From the NCBI GenBank assembly GCA_964616835.1, contig CAZTSG010000027.1, positions 1-16,147 of the forward strand: a DNA stretch of 16,147 bases, in the 5' to 3' direction. Source of the DNA: JAAOZP01 sp964616835. GTDB lineage: Archaea; Thermoproteota; EX4484-205; JAAOZP01. Both the position numbers and the translations under genes were made by a program. Every line of letters begins with the position of its first letter. The stretch's first letter is position 1. This document shows, piece by piece, positions 1-7,456 of the stretch. The notes below the pieces were generated by a model, which was not told where the DNA came from, did not search any database, and worked only from the letters and a program-made list of their open reading frames with translations.

Positions 1-210
1 GCTGTAGGGTTGGCTGAAAGGAATGTTGAACTTACTGAGAAAGCCGTCAAACTAGCTGAGAGAAACGTTGAACTCGGAGAAAAGAACTTGGAGCTAACCG
101 AGAAGGCTGTAGGGTTGGCTGAAAAGAATCTAAAGCTAACTGAAAGGGCTACTGGGTTAAGTGAGAGAAACGTTGAACTCGGAGAGAGAGCTGTAAGCAT
201 AGGGGAGGAA
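1..210 (+). repeat. Tandem 21-bp repeat, with 105-bp higher-order period
   Basis: Ten consecutive 21-bp units can be read, alternating a GCTGTAGGGTTGGCTGAAA-like type with an AACGTTGAACTCGGAGA-like type. Each unit encodes one coiled-coil heptad. Units five apart are closest: bases 1-19 recur at 106-124, and the stretch at 58-80 recurs exactly at 163-185. The array therefore also has a 105-bp (five-heptad) period. It continues past the left edge. Confidence 0.8.
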
Positions 211-399
211 ACGCTCAGGGCGATAAGAGAGGAGTCTGAGAAGACGAGGAGTGTGATAAAGGATGAATCTGAGAAAACCAGGGAAGAGATAAGGCTACTT
301 AGGGTTGACTTGAGAGAATACATAGAGGAGAGTTTAAAGGAGATCCGTGTTAAAATCCTTGAAATAGAAAATGCTTTGAGGAAAGCTGGAATAATGTAA
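1..399 (+). CDS. Coiled-coil protein with heptad repeats, C-terminal part (5' end outside window)
   Basis: The reading frame is open to the left edge. The codons before the first possible start (a TTG at 10) already encode A-V-G-L in phase with the repeat, so the gene almost certainly begins outside the window. About 75 residues consist of seven-residue units of the type (A/N)-V-x-L-x-E-(R/K), with hydrophobic residues spaced as in a continuous alpha-helical coiled coil. A more charged stretch follows (E-E-S-E-K-T-R twice), then a final helix ending A-L-R-K-A-G-I-M. I see no enzyme motif, signal peptide or membrane segment in the visible part. It converges on the transglutaminase-like gene 102 bases downstream. 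The function is unknown; a structural, adaptor or tethering role would only be an inference from the coiled coil. The TAA stop is at 397-399. Confidence 0.75.
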   Translation, partial: AVGLAERNVELTEKAVKLAERNVELGEKNLELTEKAVGLAEKNLKLTERATGLSERNVELGERAVSIGEETLRAIREESEKTRSVIKDESEKTREEIRLLRVDLREYIEESLKEIRVKILEIENALRKAGIM

Positions 400-501
400 C
401 TCTAACCAAGGCATATGGTTTCCAATTACAGCATGTGTAGTCTTATGAACGAGCAGTGTATTATCTTATACTCCAAGCTTCCTGTGATTCATATCAGAAA
501 A

Positions 502-2397
502 TTAAGAGAAAATGCTTACCGTAAGCTGATCATAAGGTTGGAGGTAGCGAGGTTTTGTTCTCTTCCTTAAGAATAGTATAAGAGGAATGGAGATTGCTAC
601 CGTAACGATTACGGCTAGGAGTATGTAGAATTTTTTACTGAAAGTCTTTTCCCACTTCGCTACTAGTACCTTTGGAGAATTCATAACAATCTGTATCTCG
701 AGGCTTTCACCGCATGCGTCTCCAACCCATCCCTTGAACACGTAGGCGTACGGGAATTCTGCTGGCTCCTCCCAATTATAGAGCCTAGCGGTAGCAATAG
801 TGTTTTCATCATACCAGTCTGAACCCGATGTAACCCCGTGTTCAGACTCTACTTTTAAGAGATACTGGGTCCTGAAGTATGCTGAATATGACCCTGGACC
901 CCTGACTGTTATCGTTCTCAATGTAGACGATTCGCCGTCGTTCCACCCTTGGAAAACATGCCTCTTCCCCTCTGATTCTTCGAGAACTTGAGGTACAGAT
1001 ATGTTGTGTGAGGAGCATTCGCTCCAGCGGAAGGTCATCGAGCCCCTGTATTCCCTACCGTCTACTGTGAAAACTAATCCTGATATCGAGATAGAGTAGA
1101 CTCTTAACGTTAGTGAGACTCCACCTAGTGCGCTGTACACCCAGTAAGTATCTTTGTTCAGGTCGAGAAAACAGTACGTATTGGGGTTCAGGAATATTGT
1201 TTGAGAAGAGTACGGCTGCCAGCGATTGGTTTCCTCATCCCATTTTTCAACCTTTATGCCGCATAGGAGTGGGAGGGAAGAATTGTTTTCGATCTTTACT
1301 CTCTGCATGTCCTCCAATTCTTCCTTAGATAACTTTACTGGCGTGTTAACGTAATCGACAACCTTACAGTCTATGAGGGTTATGCTGTAGCTAACGTTTG
1401 TTATCTTGAACTCTGGAGGAGCGTTTCTCCATTGGTACCTTAGGGAGTACTCGTATTCCCTGCTAGTCACGATTCTACGCGCGTCTCCAATATCGCTCCA
1501 CGTAGGATCCACGGTGAGCCAACCATAGTCTGGAATCCAAACCTCAGCCCAACTATGGGCATACTCACTAATATCGCTGTTAAGAAGCTTCCTTGGATCT
1601 GTCGCGTTAAGCCCATATCCTAGGACGCGGCGTGCAGGAATCCCTATTGCCCTGCAAAAAGCTATGAAGAGTGTTGAAAACTCGTCGCAGACCCCAGCAC
1701 GAAGACGAAGTACTTGAGCATCTGTTAATCGTGTCCCGCCTCCAACTTTTACGTCATAAGCGATATTCTTCTGTATCCATTCTACGAATCTCGCCACGGC
1801 TTCCGGAATGCTTCTTACTCCGCTTGCGAGTTGCTTTGCTTGTCTTACTACTTCAGAATTAAGCGTAACATATTTGTCTGGCGAAAGATACTCGCCCATG
1901 TTACTCACTGGCAGAGTCTGATTTGGCACGGGGGGAGTTGTTATGTTTACTCTGACGATGAAAGTGCTTGTGAAAACATTCACCATATGAATGTCTGTTG
2001 TTTCGATAACCCAAGCCTCTCTGCCTTCTAAATTCTCTATCTTACCATGTTGTAGTATTGCCTGTACTTTTTGATTAGCAGTTTGCAATGGTATATCGAA
2101 CAATTCTACGCGGATAGAAGTCTTGCCAGGATAGTATTTTCCGCTACATGAAACCCTTAAAGTATATTGTAGAGTATATTCTGCAACAGATATTACTCCG
2201 CTTCCACTTAGAGAAGACGCGTTACAAGTGCAGAAATGGTTAGAATATAGAAGGATTAAGTGGAGAATGATGAAAAATATTCCATAGAGTGGTTTGGTTT
2301 TCAATCTATTGTTTCTTCCTGATGCGCTGGGCTTAAACATTTCTTCAACCATCTCCTCAATGAGGATCATGCAGTCGCTTATAACAAGCCTCTTCAT
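502..2397 (-). CDS. Membrane-anchored transglutaminase-like protein with C-terminal beta-repeat domain
   Basis: 631 residues. A transglutaminase-core (papain-like) domain spans about residues 180-310 and carries the full triad: Cys237 in R-A-G-V-C-D-E-F, His281 in H-S-W-A-E-V-W and Asp297 in T-V-D-P-T-W. Residues 36-56 form a hydrophobic segment that looks like a signal peptide or anchor. Residues about 588-611 form a second transmembrane helix, followed by R-K-R-T-K-P. The bulk is therefore probably outside the cell, tethered to the membrane. Residues about 455-585 hold two diverged units ending F-x-G-W-x-D-G/A, resembling the small beta-repeats common in archaeal and bacterial surface proteins. 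Archaeal transglutaminase-like domains may act as proteases or crosslinkers; the substrate cannot be read here. The first ATG is preferred because a TATA-like element lies about 28 nt upstream. The ATG at 2340 is an alternative that gives a more usual signal peptide. Confidence 0.85.
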   Translation of the reverse strand: MKRLVISDCMILIEEMVEEMFKPSASGRNNRLKTKPLYGIFFIILHLILLYSNHFCTCNASSLSGSGVISVAEYTLQYTLRVSCSGKYYPGKTSIRVELFDIPLQTANQKVQAILQHGKIENLEGREAWVIETTDIHMVNVFTSTFIVRVNITTPPVPNQTLPVSNMGEYLSPDKYVTLNSEVVRQAKQLASGVRSIPEAVARFVEWIQKNIAYDVKVGGGTRLTDAQVLRLRAGVCDEFSTLFIAFCRAIGIPARRVLGYGLNATDPRKLLNSDISEYAHSWAEVWIPDYGWLTVDPTWSDIGDARRIVTSREYEYSLRYQWRNAPPEFKITNVSYSITLIDCKVVDYVNTPVKLSKEELEDMQRVKIENNSSLPLLCGIKVEKWDEETNRWQPYSSQTIFLNPNTYCFLDLNKDTYWVYSALGGVSLTLRVYSISISGLVFTVDGREYRGSMTFRWSECSSHNISVPQVLEESEGKRHVFQGWNDGESSTLRTITVRGPGSYSAYFRTQYLLKVESEHGVTSGSDWYDENTIATARLYNWEEPAEFPYAYVFKGWVGDACGESLEIQIVMNSPKVLVAKWEKTFSKKFYILLAVIVTVAISIPLILFLRKRTKPRYLQPYDQLTVSIFS

Positions 2398-2417
2398 CTT
2401 ACTGTGTTAAGACTTAA

Positions 2418-2434
2418 TCTTAAAAAATATTTTT
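2418..2434 (-). promoter_or_regulatory. TATA-like promoter of the transglutaminase-like gene
   Basis: An A/T-only element on the minus strand (TTAAAAATATTTTTTAAG region) is centred about 28-31 nt before the ATG at 2397. This spacing implies a leaderless or very short-leader transcript and supports that start. Confidence 0.45.
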
Positions 2435-2479
2435 AACACGTATTTTAAAACACTTTTCCCCTTTCTTTTCTAACTCGCC

Positions 2480-3685
2480 TTACTGAGTCATAAGCGACTT
2501 AGCGCATGCTCTGATAGCAAGTAAGACGGCTAGAACTGTCGCAACGATTCCAGTAAGCATGCTGTAAGTAAAGGCTTGTATCCTACCGGCGTTGTCCCAA
2601 ATAAATCCTACTAGCGACATCCCCACCAGATTTGAAAGCCCTACTACAATATATAAAAGCCCATAAGCTGTCCCTCTGAGCTCTGAAGGAGCATATTTTG
2701 GAACTAATGCTCTTGAAACCGTTTCGTATATTCCAAAATACAGGCCGTAGAAAACGATGAGTAGAATGATTGCAGTAAACCCGCTGGAGTAAGTGAAAAC
2801 CAGAGAGGTTAGTGAGAAAAGTATGAAAGAGGTTGCAAGTAGAGGTTCTCTTCCAATTCTGTCAGAGAGGACTCCGGTTGGGTAGCCTATAGCAGTATGA
2901 AACAAGTTAATCGCCATATAGACTAATGGCACTAGATCAGGAGCAATTCCCAGTTCGGCTGAGCGGACAAGTATGAAAGAAAAGTCATAGTATCCAATCC
3001 CAAATATAGCCAATATTGTTAGGAGGAGAAGGAAGTCGCCCTTCATTATTTTAGAGGCTCCTTTAAGGAGCTGCGTTTTCCCGGGAGCAGTCTTCACGTC
3101 TACTACAAAAAACCATAGAATAAGCAAAGCGATTACGCCGGGTATGAACGAGGCTACAAAAAGGGGCCTTGGTCCAATTAGAGGCAAAAGGATTGTTGCA
3201 AGAAGAGGCCCGAGAATAGCACCTAACTGGTCAAGGCTTCTATGAAGCCCAAAGGCTTTCCCAGCTACTTTTTCATCTACGGATTGGCTGAGAAGAGCGT
3301 CGCGCGGGGAGGTTCTTATTCCCTTCCCTATCCTATCCATTACTCTGACTGAAAGTGCCTCTGTCGGCGTCGTTGAAACCGAAAAAAGAGGCTTTGAAAG
3401 CGTTGAAAAAGCATAGCCTGCAAAAACTAAAGGTTTTCTCTTTCCAAGCCTATCTGAGATGAAACCGCTTATCATTCTGAAAAAATTGTTAGTAAGCTCT
3501 CCGGCACCTTCAATCAGTCCAAGAATTGCTCTCGTCCCACCTAAATCACTTACTATGAAGACGGGTAAATAACCTGTGACCATTTCTGTTGAAACGTCGG
3601 TAAAGAAACTTACGAGTCCCATTGCGTAAACATTTGCGAGACCAGGTTTTGAGCCATCCTGAAGCCCTTTACCAGTTCCTCCCAT
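2480..3685 (-). CDS. Major facilitator superfamily transporter
   Basis: 401 residues from the chosen ATG, a normal size for a 12-helix MFS carrier in the cytoplasmic membrane. The hallmark loop 2-3 motif is present as G-F-I-S-D-R-L-G-K-R-K-P. Its diverged second-half copy, G-V-L-S-D-R-I-G-R-E-P, lies about 190 residues later. A further family signature, D-R-I-G-K-G-I-R-T-S-P-R-D-A-L-L, is seen between them. Hydrophobic helices fill the rest. The substrate cannot be told; drug or metabolite efflux is the common role for relatives, but that is inference. The frame stays open upstream to a TTG at 3790. The ATG at 3685 is preferred because it leaves a short cytosolic lead before helix 1 and has a TTTTTTAA box 27-28 nt upstream, the spacing seen for other genes here. 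ATGs at 3700 and 3724 are alternatives. It is a single-gene unit. Confidence 0.85.
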   Translation of the reverse strand: MGGTGKGLQDGSKPGLANVYAMGLVSFFTDVSTEMVTGYLPVFIVSDLGGTRAILGLIEGAGELTNNFFRMISGFISDRLGKRKPLVFAGYAFSTLSKPLFSVSTTPTEALSVRVMDRIGKGIRTSPRDALLSQSVDEKVAGKAFGLHRSLDQLGAILGPLLATILLPLIGPRPLFVASFIPGVIALLILWFFVVDVKTAPGKTQLLKGASKIMKGDFLLLLTILAIFGIGYYDFSFILVRSAELGIAPDLVPLVYMAINLFHTAIGYPTGVLSDRIGREPLLATSFILFSLTSLVFTYSSGFTAIILLIVFYGLYFGIYETVSRALVPKYAPSELRGTAYGLLYIVVGLSNLVGMSLVGFIWDNAGRIQAFTYSMLTGIVATVLAVLLAIRACAKSLMTQ

Positions 3686-3707
3686 AGACAACGCCGCCAT
3701 GAATCTG

Positions 3708-3718
3708 ATTAAAAAACC
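3708..3718 (-). promoter_or_regulatory. TATA-like promoter of the MFS gene
   Basis: GGTTTTTTAAT on the minus strand is centred about 27-28 nt before the ATG at 3685. It decides the start choice in favour of that ATG over the upstream TTG and ATGs in the same frame. Confidence 0.4.
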
Positions 3719-3838
3719 TTTCATCAGGAAATCTACTGATTCAAAAGCGCATCCTGTTATGGAGAAAAGAAAAAGACACTCTGCTTTCAATCCCTACTGA
3801 AAAATTCAACGAGCTTTCTAGAGGAGTTCAATATTTGC

Positions 3839-5197
3839 TTACCTAACTATGTCATTAAGGTCCCGTATGAAGTACCCCTCTTCAATCAGTTTTTCTTTAC
3901 CCAAGATCTTCTTGGCTATTACTCCATACCTCTTCTCTTTTATTTCTAATCTACTGCTTTTCTCAACAAGTTTACTGATCGCATTTTTAGCTTCCTCATA
4001 GGAGAGTTCTCTCCATTTCACCTCTATTAGAAGACCCTTCTTTTCCTTAGAGGAGTAGGCGATTAAGTCTATTTCTTCACCATGGTCCTGCCATTTCCCT
4101 ATCGTGTCTGCCTCAATTCCTATTCTTCCACACTTGATTTCCGAGACCAAGTATTCTCTCGCAATCTTCTCGAAAACTCTTCCAAGGTAGGCGTTGAAAT
4201 CCTCTCTTACGTTTATCCAGACCTTCTCTTCCAACCCCATTTCCAGTGCCGACTTATTTGGATTTACGTATCTGAACCAGAATTCGAAGAAGGAGTCTGT
4301 TATTACGTATCGCGATCTCCTTTTCTCTACTAAAACAGGTTTTTCTCTCCCTATTAAATCCAAGTTCTCCAGAGAGCTTAAGTATGTTGTAAGATTCTCC
4401 CTCCTTATCTTTGTGAAGTCTGATATTTCGCTCAAACAGCATTTTCCAAGGGATATTGCTGTAAGTATGTCCATGTATCGGCCGGGTGCCCTCAGTTCTT
4501 CCAGCAAAAGATACTCAGGCTCGTCGTGCAATGCTCCGTCTTTTCTAAGTATCAGACGGATCATGTTTTCCTCAGGAGGCTTTTCCTCGTCAACTTTCTC
4601 GAGATACGCCGGTGTCCCTCCGAACGCAGCATATGTTTTGATAAGGTCTTCTGGAGAATACTTTGAGAACCACTTCCTCAAATCCAAGAAGTTTAAAGGC
4701 TTCAAGCGTATTGTAGACGTTCTCCTACCGTAGAGCGGGGCATCGCCTTCAAGCGCGATCCTCCTTATGAGCCCTATGGAGGAGCCTGAGAGTATGATGA
4801 TCCCATTCTGCTTAGAGAATCTCTCGTCCCAAAATCTCTGTATGAGGGAGATTGCTCCCTCTATTTCTGAAAGCCTTTGAAACTCGTCGATAACAACCAC
4901 TGTCTTTTCTTCAAGCCTACTGGAAAGGTATTCGAGGAAGGATCTGAAATCGTTAAATCTGAACCCTGTGAAAAACTCTTTCTCAACCGACTTAGAGAAC
5001 TCTTTTAAAACAACCTCCTCTCCACCCCTTGGAACATAGAAGTATAACCCATTCTTGTCCTTCAAAAATTCCAGTAGGAGCCTTGTCTTACCTACTCTCC
5101 TCCTGCCATAAACTATTATTAAGCCTGCTCTCCCACTCTCGTACGCATTCTTGAGAAGTGAGAGCTCGTTTTCTCTGTTCACGAAAGTTACATTCAT
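3839..5197 (-). CDS. Archaeal ATPase with C-terminal DUF234 (nuclease-like) domain
   Basis: 452 residues from the chosen ATG. The N-terminal P-loop ATPase opens with N-R-E-N-E-L, has Walker A G-R-R-R-V-G-K-T at 31-38 and Walker B V-V-V-I-D-E at 100-105. A winged-helix-like region lies around residues 240-285. The C-terminal DUF234 part contains G-E-E-I-D-L-I and, about 15 residues later, L-I-E-V-K. This D...E-x-K spacing matches the PD-(D/E)XK nuclease fold. The family (ATPase_2 plus DUF234) is abundant and multicopy in archaea, and its cellular role is not settled; DNA-related or mobile-element functions have been suggested. An in-frame ATG at 5233 would overlap the TATA box. The ATG at 5197 starts exactly at the conserved N-terminus and sits about 28 nt from that box. 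It is transcribed divergently from hypA. Confidence 0.88.
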   Translation of the reverse strand: MNVTFVNRENELSLLKNAYESGRAGLIIVYGRRRVGKTRLLLEFLKDKNGLYFYVPRGGEEVVLKEFSKSVEKEFFTGFRFNDFRSFLEYLSSRLEEKTVVVIDEFQRLSEIEGAISLIQRFWDERFSKQNGIIILSGSSIGLIRRIALEGDAPLYGRRTSTIRLKPLNFLDLRKWFSKYSPEDLIKTYAAFGGTPAYLEKVDEEKPPEENMIRLILRKDGALHDEPEYLLLEELRAPGRYMDILTAISLGKCCLSEISDFTKIRRENLTTYLSSLENLDLIGREKPVLVEKRRSRYVITDSFFEFWFRYVNPNKSALEMGLEEKVWINVREDFNAYLGRVFEKIAREYLVSEIKCGRIGIEADTIGKWQDHGEEIDLIAYSSKEKKGLLIEVKWRELSYEEAKNAISKLVEKSSRLEIKEKRYGVIAKKILGKEKLIEEGYFIRDLNDIVR

Positions 5198-5198
5198 G

Positions 5199-5220
5199 AT
5201 TGTTACAATTACGATTGTAA
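5199..5220. promoter_or_regulatory. Palindromic candidate operator at the ATPase promoter
   Basis: A perfect inverted repeat, TTACAAT-TACG-ATTGTAA, occupies 5203-5220. A second, overlapping palindrome, ATTGT-T-ACAAT, occupies 5199-5209, so three ATTGT half-sites lie in a row. The block fills the space between the TATA box and the start codon, where a bound protein would block transcription initiation. The regulator is unknown; autoregulation by the ATPase is possible but unproven. Confidence 0.55.
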
Positions 5221-5230
5221 TATTTATAAG
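5221..5230 (-). promoter_or_regulatory. TATA box of the ATPase gene
   Basis: CTTATAAATA on the minus strand is centred 28 nt before the ATG at 5197. The same CTTATAAAT core is found at the same distance upstream of hypA and of the second ABC permease. Confidence 0.6.
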
Positions 5231-5403
5231 CATTCGTCACAATGGTCTTAAATTCCCATTTCAAAATCTATCATAGAGAAGGAGAAGCATCATTATTTCA
5301 CGTCGGTTTTTCCTTAAGCTTGCTACCGAGCAATAAGTCGAGAGCTCCCTCTTGTGGAGAAAAGCAGGGTCATCAAACAAGATAGGGTAACGAGAATGGC
5401 TAC

Positions 5404-5413
5404 TCTTATAAAT
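5404..5413 (+). promoter_or_regulatory. TATA box of the hypA-hypB unit
   Basis: TCTTATAAAT is centred about 28 nt before the ATG at 5438. This places the transcription start at or within a few bases of that ATG and argues against the in-frame start 84 bases further upstream. Confidence 0.6.
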
Positions 5414-5437
5414 TGCGCATGGTGTGAAACAGCCTGT

Positions 5438-5845
5438 ATGCACGAGTGGGCTCTAGCAGAGTCTGTGATAAAAACGGTCATAGAGACTGCCAAGAAGGAA
5501 GGCATCGGCAGAATTATTGAAGTTAAGATAAAGATTGGGGAGATGCAGCAGCTGGAACATGAGATTTTTAAGATAGCCCTTACACAATTGAAGCCTGTTG
5601 AGCTCCGGGACACGGAGTTTAAAATAGAGGTTGATAAGACGAAGCTAAGGTGTAGGGTTTGCGGTCATGAATGGTTTTTTAAAAAGGAGGGTTTTGGAGA
5701 AGAAATTTTAGAAGCGATACACTTCTTACCCGAGGTTTCCCATGCTTACGTTAAATGCCCCAAGTGTGGAAGCCCTGATTTCGAAATAGTTTCAGGCAGA
5801 GGAATATGGATAGACAGTATAAGAGGATTGGGGGAAAATGATTGA
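5438..5845 (+). CDS. hypA: Hydrogenase maturation nickel metallochaperone HypA
   Basis: 135 residues. HypA delivers nickel to the large subunit of [NiFe] hydrogenase together with HypB. The protein begins M-H-E-W-A-L-A; His2 is the nickel ligand of the family, which requires the start at 5438 and rules out the longer frame beginning at 5354. Two zinc-binding pairs are present, C72-R-V-C75 and C107-P-K-C110. They are separated by an insert of about 30 residues containing H-F-L-P-E-V, as in the HypA of Thermococcales rather than the short loop of bacterial HypA. A TATA box 28 nt upstream fits a leaderless mRNA. The TGA stop overlaps the start of the following Mrp/MinD-type gene by 8 bases, so the two are translationally coupled. 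No hydrogenase structural gene or hypC-F lies in the window. Confidence 0.93.
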   Translation: MHEWALAESVIKTVIETAKKEGIGRIIEVKIKIGEMQQLEHEIFKIALTQLKPVELRDTEFKIEVDKTKLRCRVCGHEWFFKKEGFGEEILEAIHFLPEVSHAYVKCPKCGSPDFEIVSGRGIWIDSIRGLGEND

Positions 5846-6563
5846 TCCGAGGATAAGCGTAATCCAAGACAGGATTAAAAGTATTGAGAAGATAATTGCT
5901 GTTTCAAGCGGCAAGGGAGGGGTCGGCAAGAGCCTAATAGCTTCAACACTCTCCCTTATCCTTGCTAGAAAAGGCTATAAAGTAGGCCTCTTCGACTTGG
6001 ATTTCACAAGCCCCTCAACCCATTTGATACTGGACGTTGAAGAATTAGAGCCCGTAGAGGATAAGGGGATTATTCCACCTACTATACATGGGTTGAAATA
6101 CATGTCGATAACTTACTATTCTACGGGAGAGGCGATGCCTCTGAGAGGAAACGAATTTTCTAATGCATTGATCGAATTACTTTCAATCACGAGATGGGGC
6201 AATTTAGATTTCTTAATTGTAGACATGCCTCCAGGGATTGGAGACGCTACTTTAGACATCATACGCTTTATAGACGGGGTGAAGTTTCTAGTTGTTACAA
6301 CACCTTCCATACTGGCTTTTGAAACAGTGAGAAAGCTGGTAAAAATGCTTAAAGAACTCGGGGTATCAATACTGGGCGTTGTGGAAAACATGAAGACGGG
6401 GACAAGCAGTATTCGACAAGAAGTCTCTAAGCTGGGAATAAGGTTCCTCGGAGAAATACCTTATGACCCAAAGATAGAAGAGAAGATTGGAAACGCCTAT
6501 GAATTATTGGAGACAAATTTTGCAAACAGTATTGAGAAGATTCTTGTATATCTCGAAGATTAA
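5838..6563 (+). CDS. hypB: Mrp/MinD-family ATPase, archaeal HypB-type (nickel insertion partner of HypA)
   Basis: 241 residues. The deviant Walker A motif S-G-K-G-G-V-G-K-S is at 24-32, the D-L-D-F-T-S-P-S switch is at 53-60, and Walker B is V-D-M-P-P-G-I-G-D around 128-136. All are diagnostic of the Mrp/NBP35/MinD group. The C-P-x-C iron-sulfur motif of Mrp and NBP35 carriers, expected after V-V-E-N-M, is missing. This argues against iron-sulfur carriage. In Thermococcus a Mrp/MinD-type ATPase replaces the classical GTPase HypB and binds HypA. The 8-base overlap with hypA here makes the same role the best reading. It would use ATP to promote nickel transfer from HypA to the hydrogenase large subunit in the cytoplasm. 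A G-rich stretch just before the ATG can serve as ribosome-binding site. The symbol names the functional analogue and does not imply homology to bacterial HypB. Confidence 0.85.
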   Translation: MIDPRISVIQDRIKSIEKIIAVSSGKGGVGKSLIASTLSLILARKGYKVGLFDLDFTSPSTHLILDVEELEPVEDKGIIPPTIHGLKYMSITYYSTGEAMPLRGNEFSNALIELLSITRWGNLDFLIVDMPPGIGDATLDIIRFIDGVKFLVVTTPSILAFETVRKLVKMLKELGVSILGVVENMKTGTSSIRQEVSKLGIRFLGEIPYDPKIEEKIGNAYELLETNFANSIEKILVYLED

Positions 6564-6589
6564 CGGTCGGAATACAAGAGTTAAAGCAA

Positions 6590-6600
6590 ATATTTTAAAA
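6590..6600 (+). promoter_or_regulatory. TATA-like promoter of the deacetylase gene
   Basis: TATTTTAAAA is centred about 29 nt before the ATG at 6625, giving a leaderless transcript independent of hypA-hypB. Confidence 0.45.
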
Positions 6601-6624
6601 GCATGATCGCGACTGTTTTAAACC

Positions 6625-7368
6625 ATGAAGTTTAATTGGCCTCACGAGTTTAGGGGAGCAGTGTCCCTCACTTTCGACAATGGATTGGAATCCCAGTTGA
6701 GAAATGGAATACCTCTGCTAGAAAAGTTCGGTTTTAGAGGAACTTTTTACGTAACACCTAGGAGTGAAGAACAGTTGGAGTCTTGGAGAGAAGTTGCTGA
6801 GAAAGGTCATGAGATAGGTAATCACAGTCTTAGCCACCCCTGCTCCTCCAACTATCCATGGTATCAAGATTCTAAAGGAGGGCTGGAAGAAATGACTCTA
6901 GATGATATTCGTTCAGACATAGCCAAGGCACATGAGCTGATAAGAGGAATAATACCTAATGGAAGCAGGACTTTCGCGTATCCTTGTTACCAGACTAGTG
7001 TAGGCAGGGGCTTGAAAAAGAGGAGCTACGTGCCTATTGTGGCAGAAATGTTCCTGGCAGCAAGGTCGGGAGGAGCAGGCTATCTTAATTCACCTACTGT
7101 TTGCGACCTTCATGAACTCTGGTCTTGTTCAGCGGATAGCTTAAGCTTAGAGGAAATGATCGGCTTAGTAGTCAAAACAGTCCGTGAGGGAAGGTGACTA
7201 GTCTTCACGTTTCACGGCGTGGGGGGAGAGCACCTTCAAGTTTCAGTAGAGAAGCTAAGCAGTTTCCTGGAGTTTCTAGACGAGGAACGCGACAAAGTGT
7301 GGGTTGCTACAGTTGCGGAGATTGCCGAGTATATAGTTAAAGAAAAGAGGAGGCTCGGTTTAAGCTAA
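6625..7368 (+). pseudogene. Polysaccharide deacetylase family gene interrupted by in-frame TGA
   Basis: The first part (6625-7197) encodes 190 residues of a carbohydrate esterase 4-type NodB fold. It carries S-L-T-F-D-N-G (D18), the metal-binding N-H-S-L-S-H-P (H67, H71) and T-F-A-Y-P-C-Y-Q. A TGA at 7195-7197 follows V-R-E-G-R. The same frame then continues without a shift for 56 codons to TAA at 7366-7368. It encodes L-V-F-T-F-H-G-V-G-G and a typical C-terminus (V-W-V-A-T-V-A-E-I-A-E-Y-I). In relatives as I recall them this junction reads G-R-W-L-x-L-T-F-H-G, so TGA stands exactly for Trp, one base from TGG. Ending at TGA would lose the motif-5 histidine. The second Asp of T-F-D-D-G, a metal ligand, is Asn here, a variant also seen in intact relatives. 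It could be a nonsense mutation, a consensus error or readthrough. No signal peptide is seen. Confidence 0.8.
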
Positions 7369-7456
7369 ATCCAGGTCTTCGCTTCAACCATGGTTTCTCC
7401 TACTGTCTTTTAGAATAGGCGACGACTTAAGGTAGAAGGTTGCTTCAACACCAATA

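Noticed and set aside
800..2031. Several plus-strand open frames opposite the transglutaminase-like gene
   Set aside because: They are antisense to a gene with a clear catalytic triad and show no protein-like composition or start signals.
4782..4801. CTGA followed closely by ATGATGA, resembling the D'/C' boxes of a C/D guide RNA
   Set aside because: It lies within the ATPase gene and lacks matching outer C and D boxes at the right distance.
5198..5233. Longer N-terminus for the DUF234 ATPase
   Set aside because: These codons coincide with the TATA box and palindrome, and the family begins at the N-R-E-N-E region.
5354..5437. Longer N-terminus for HypA
   Set aside because: It would bury the nickel-binding His2 and overlap the TATA box; the family starts at M-H-E.
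7195..7197. TGA might be read as tryptophan throughout this genome
   Set aside because: TGA is the natural stop of hypA, the HEPN gene, vapB and the second permease, three of them at tight gene overlaps, and TGG is used for Trp everywhere else.
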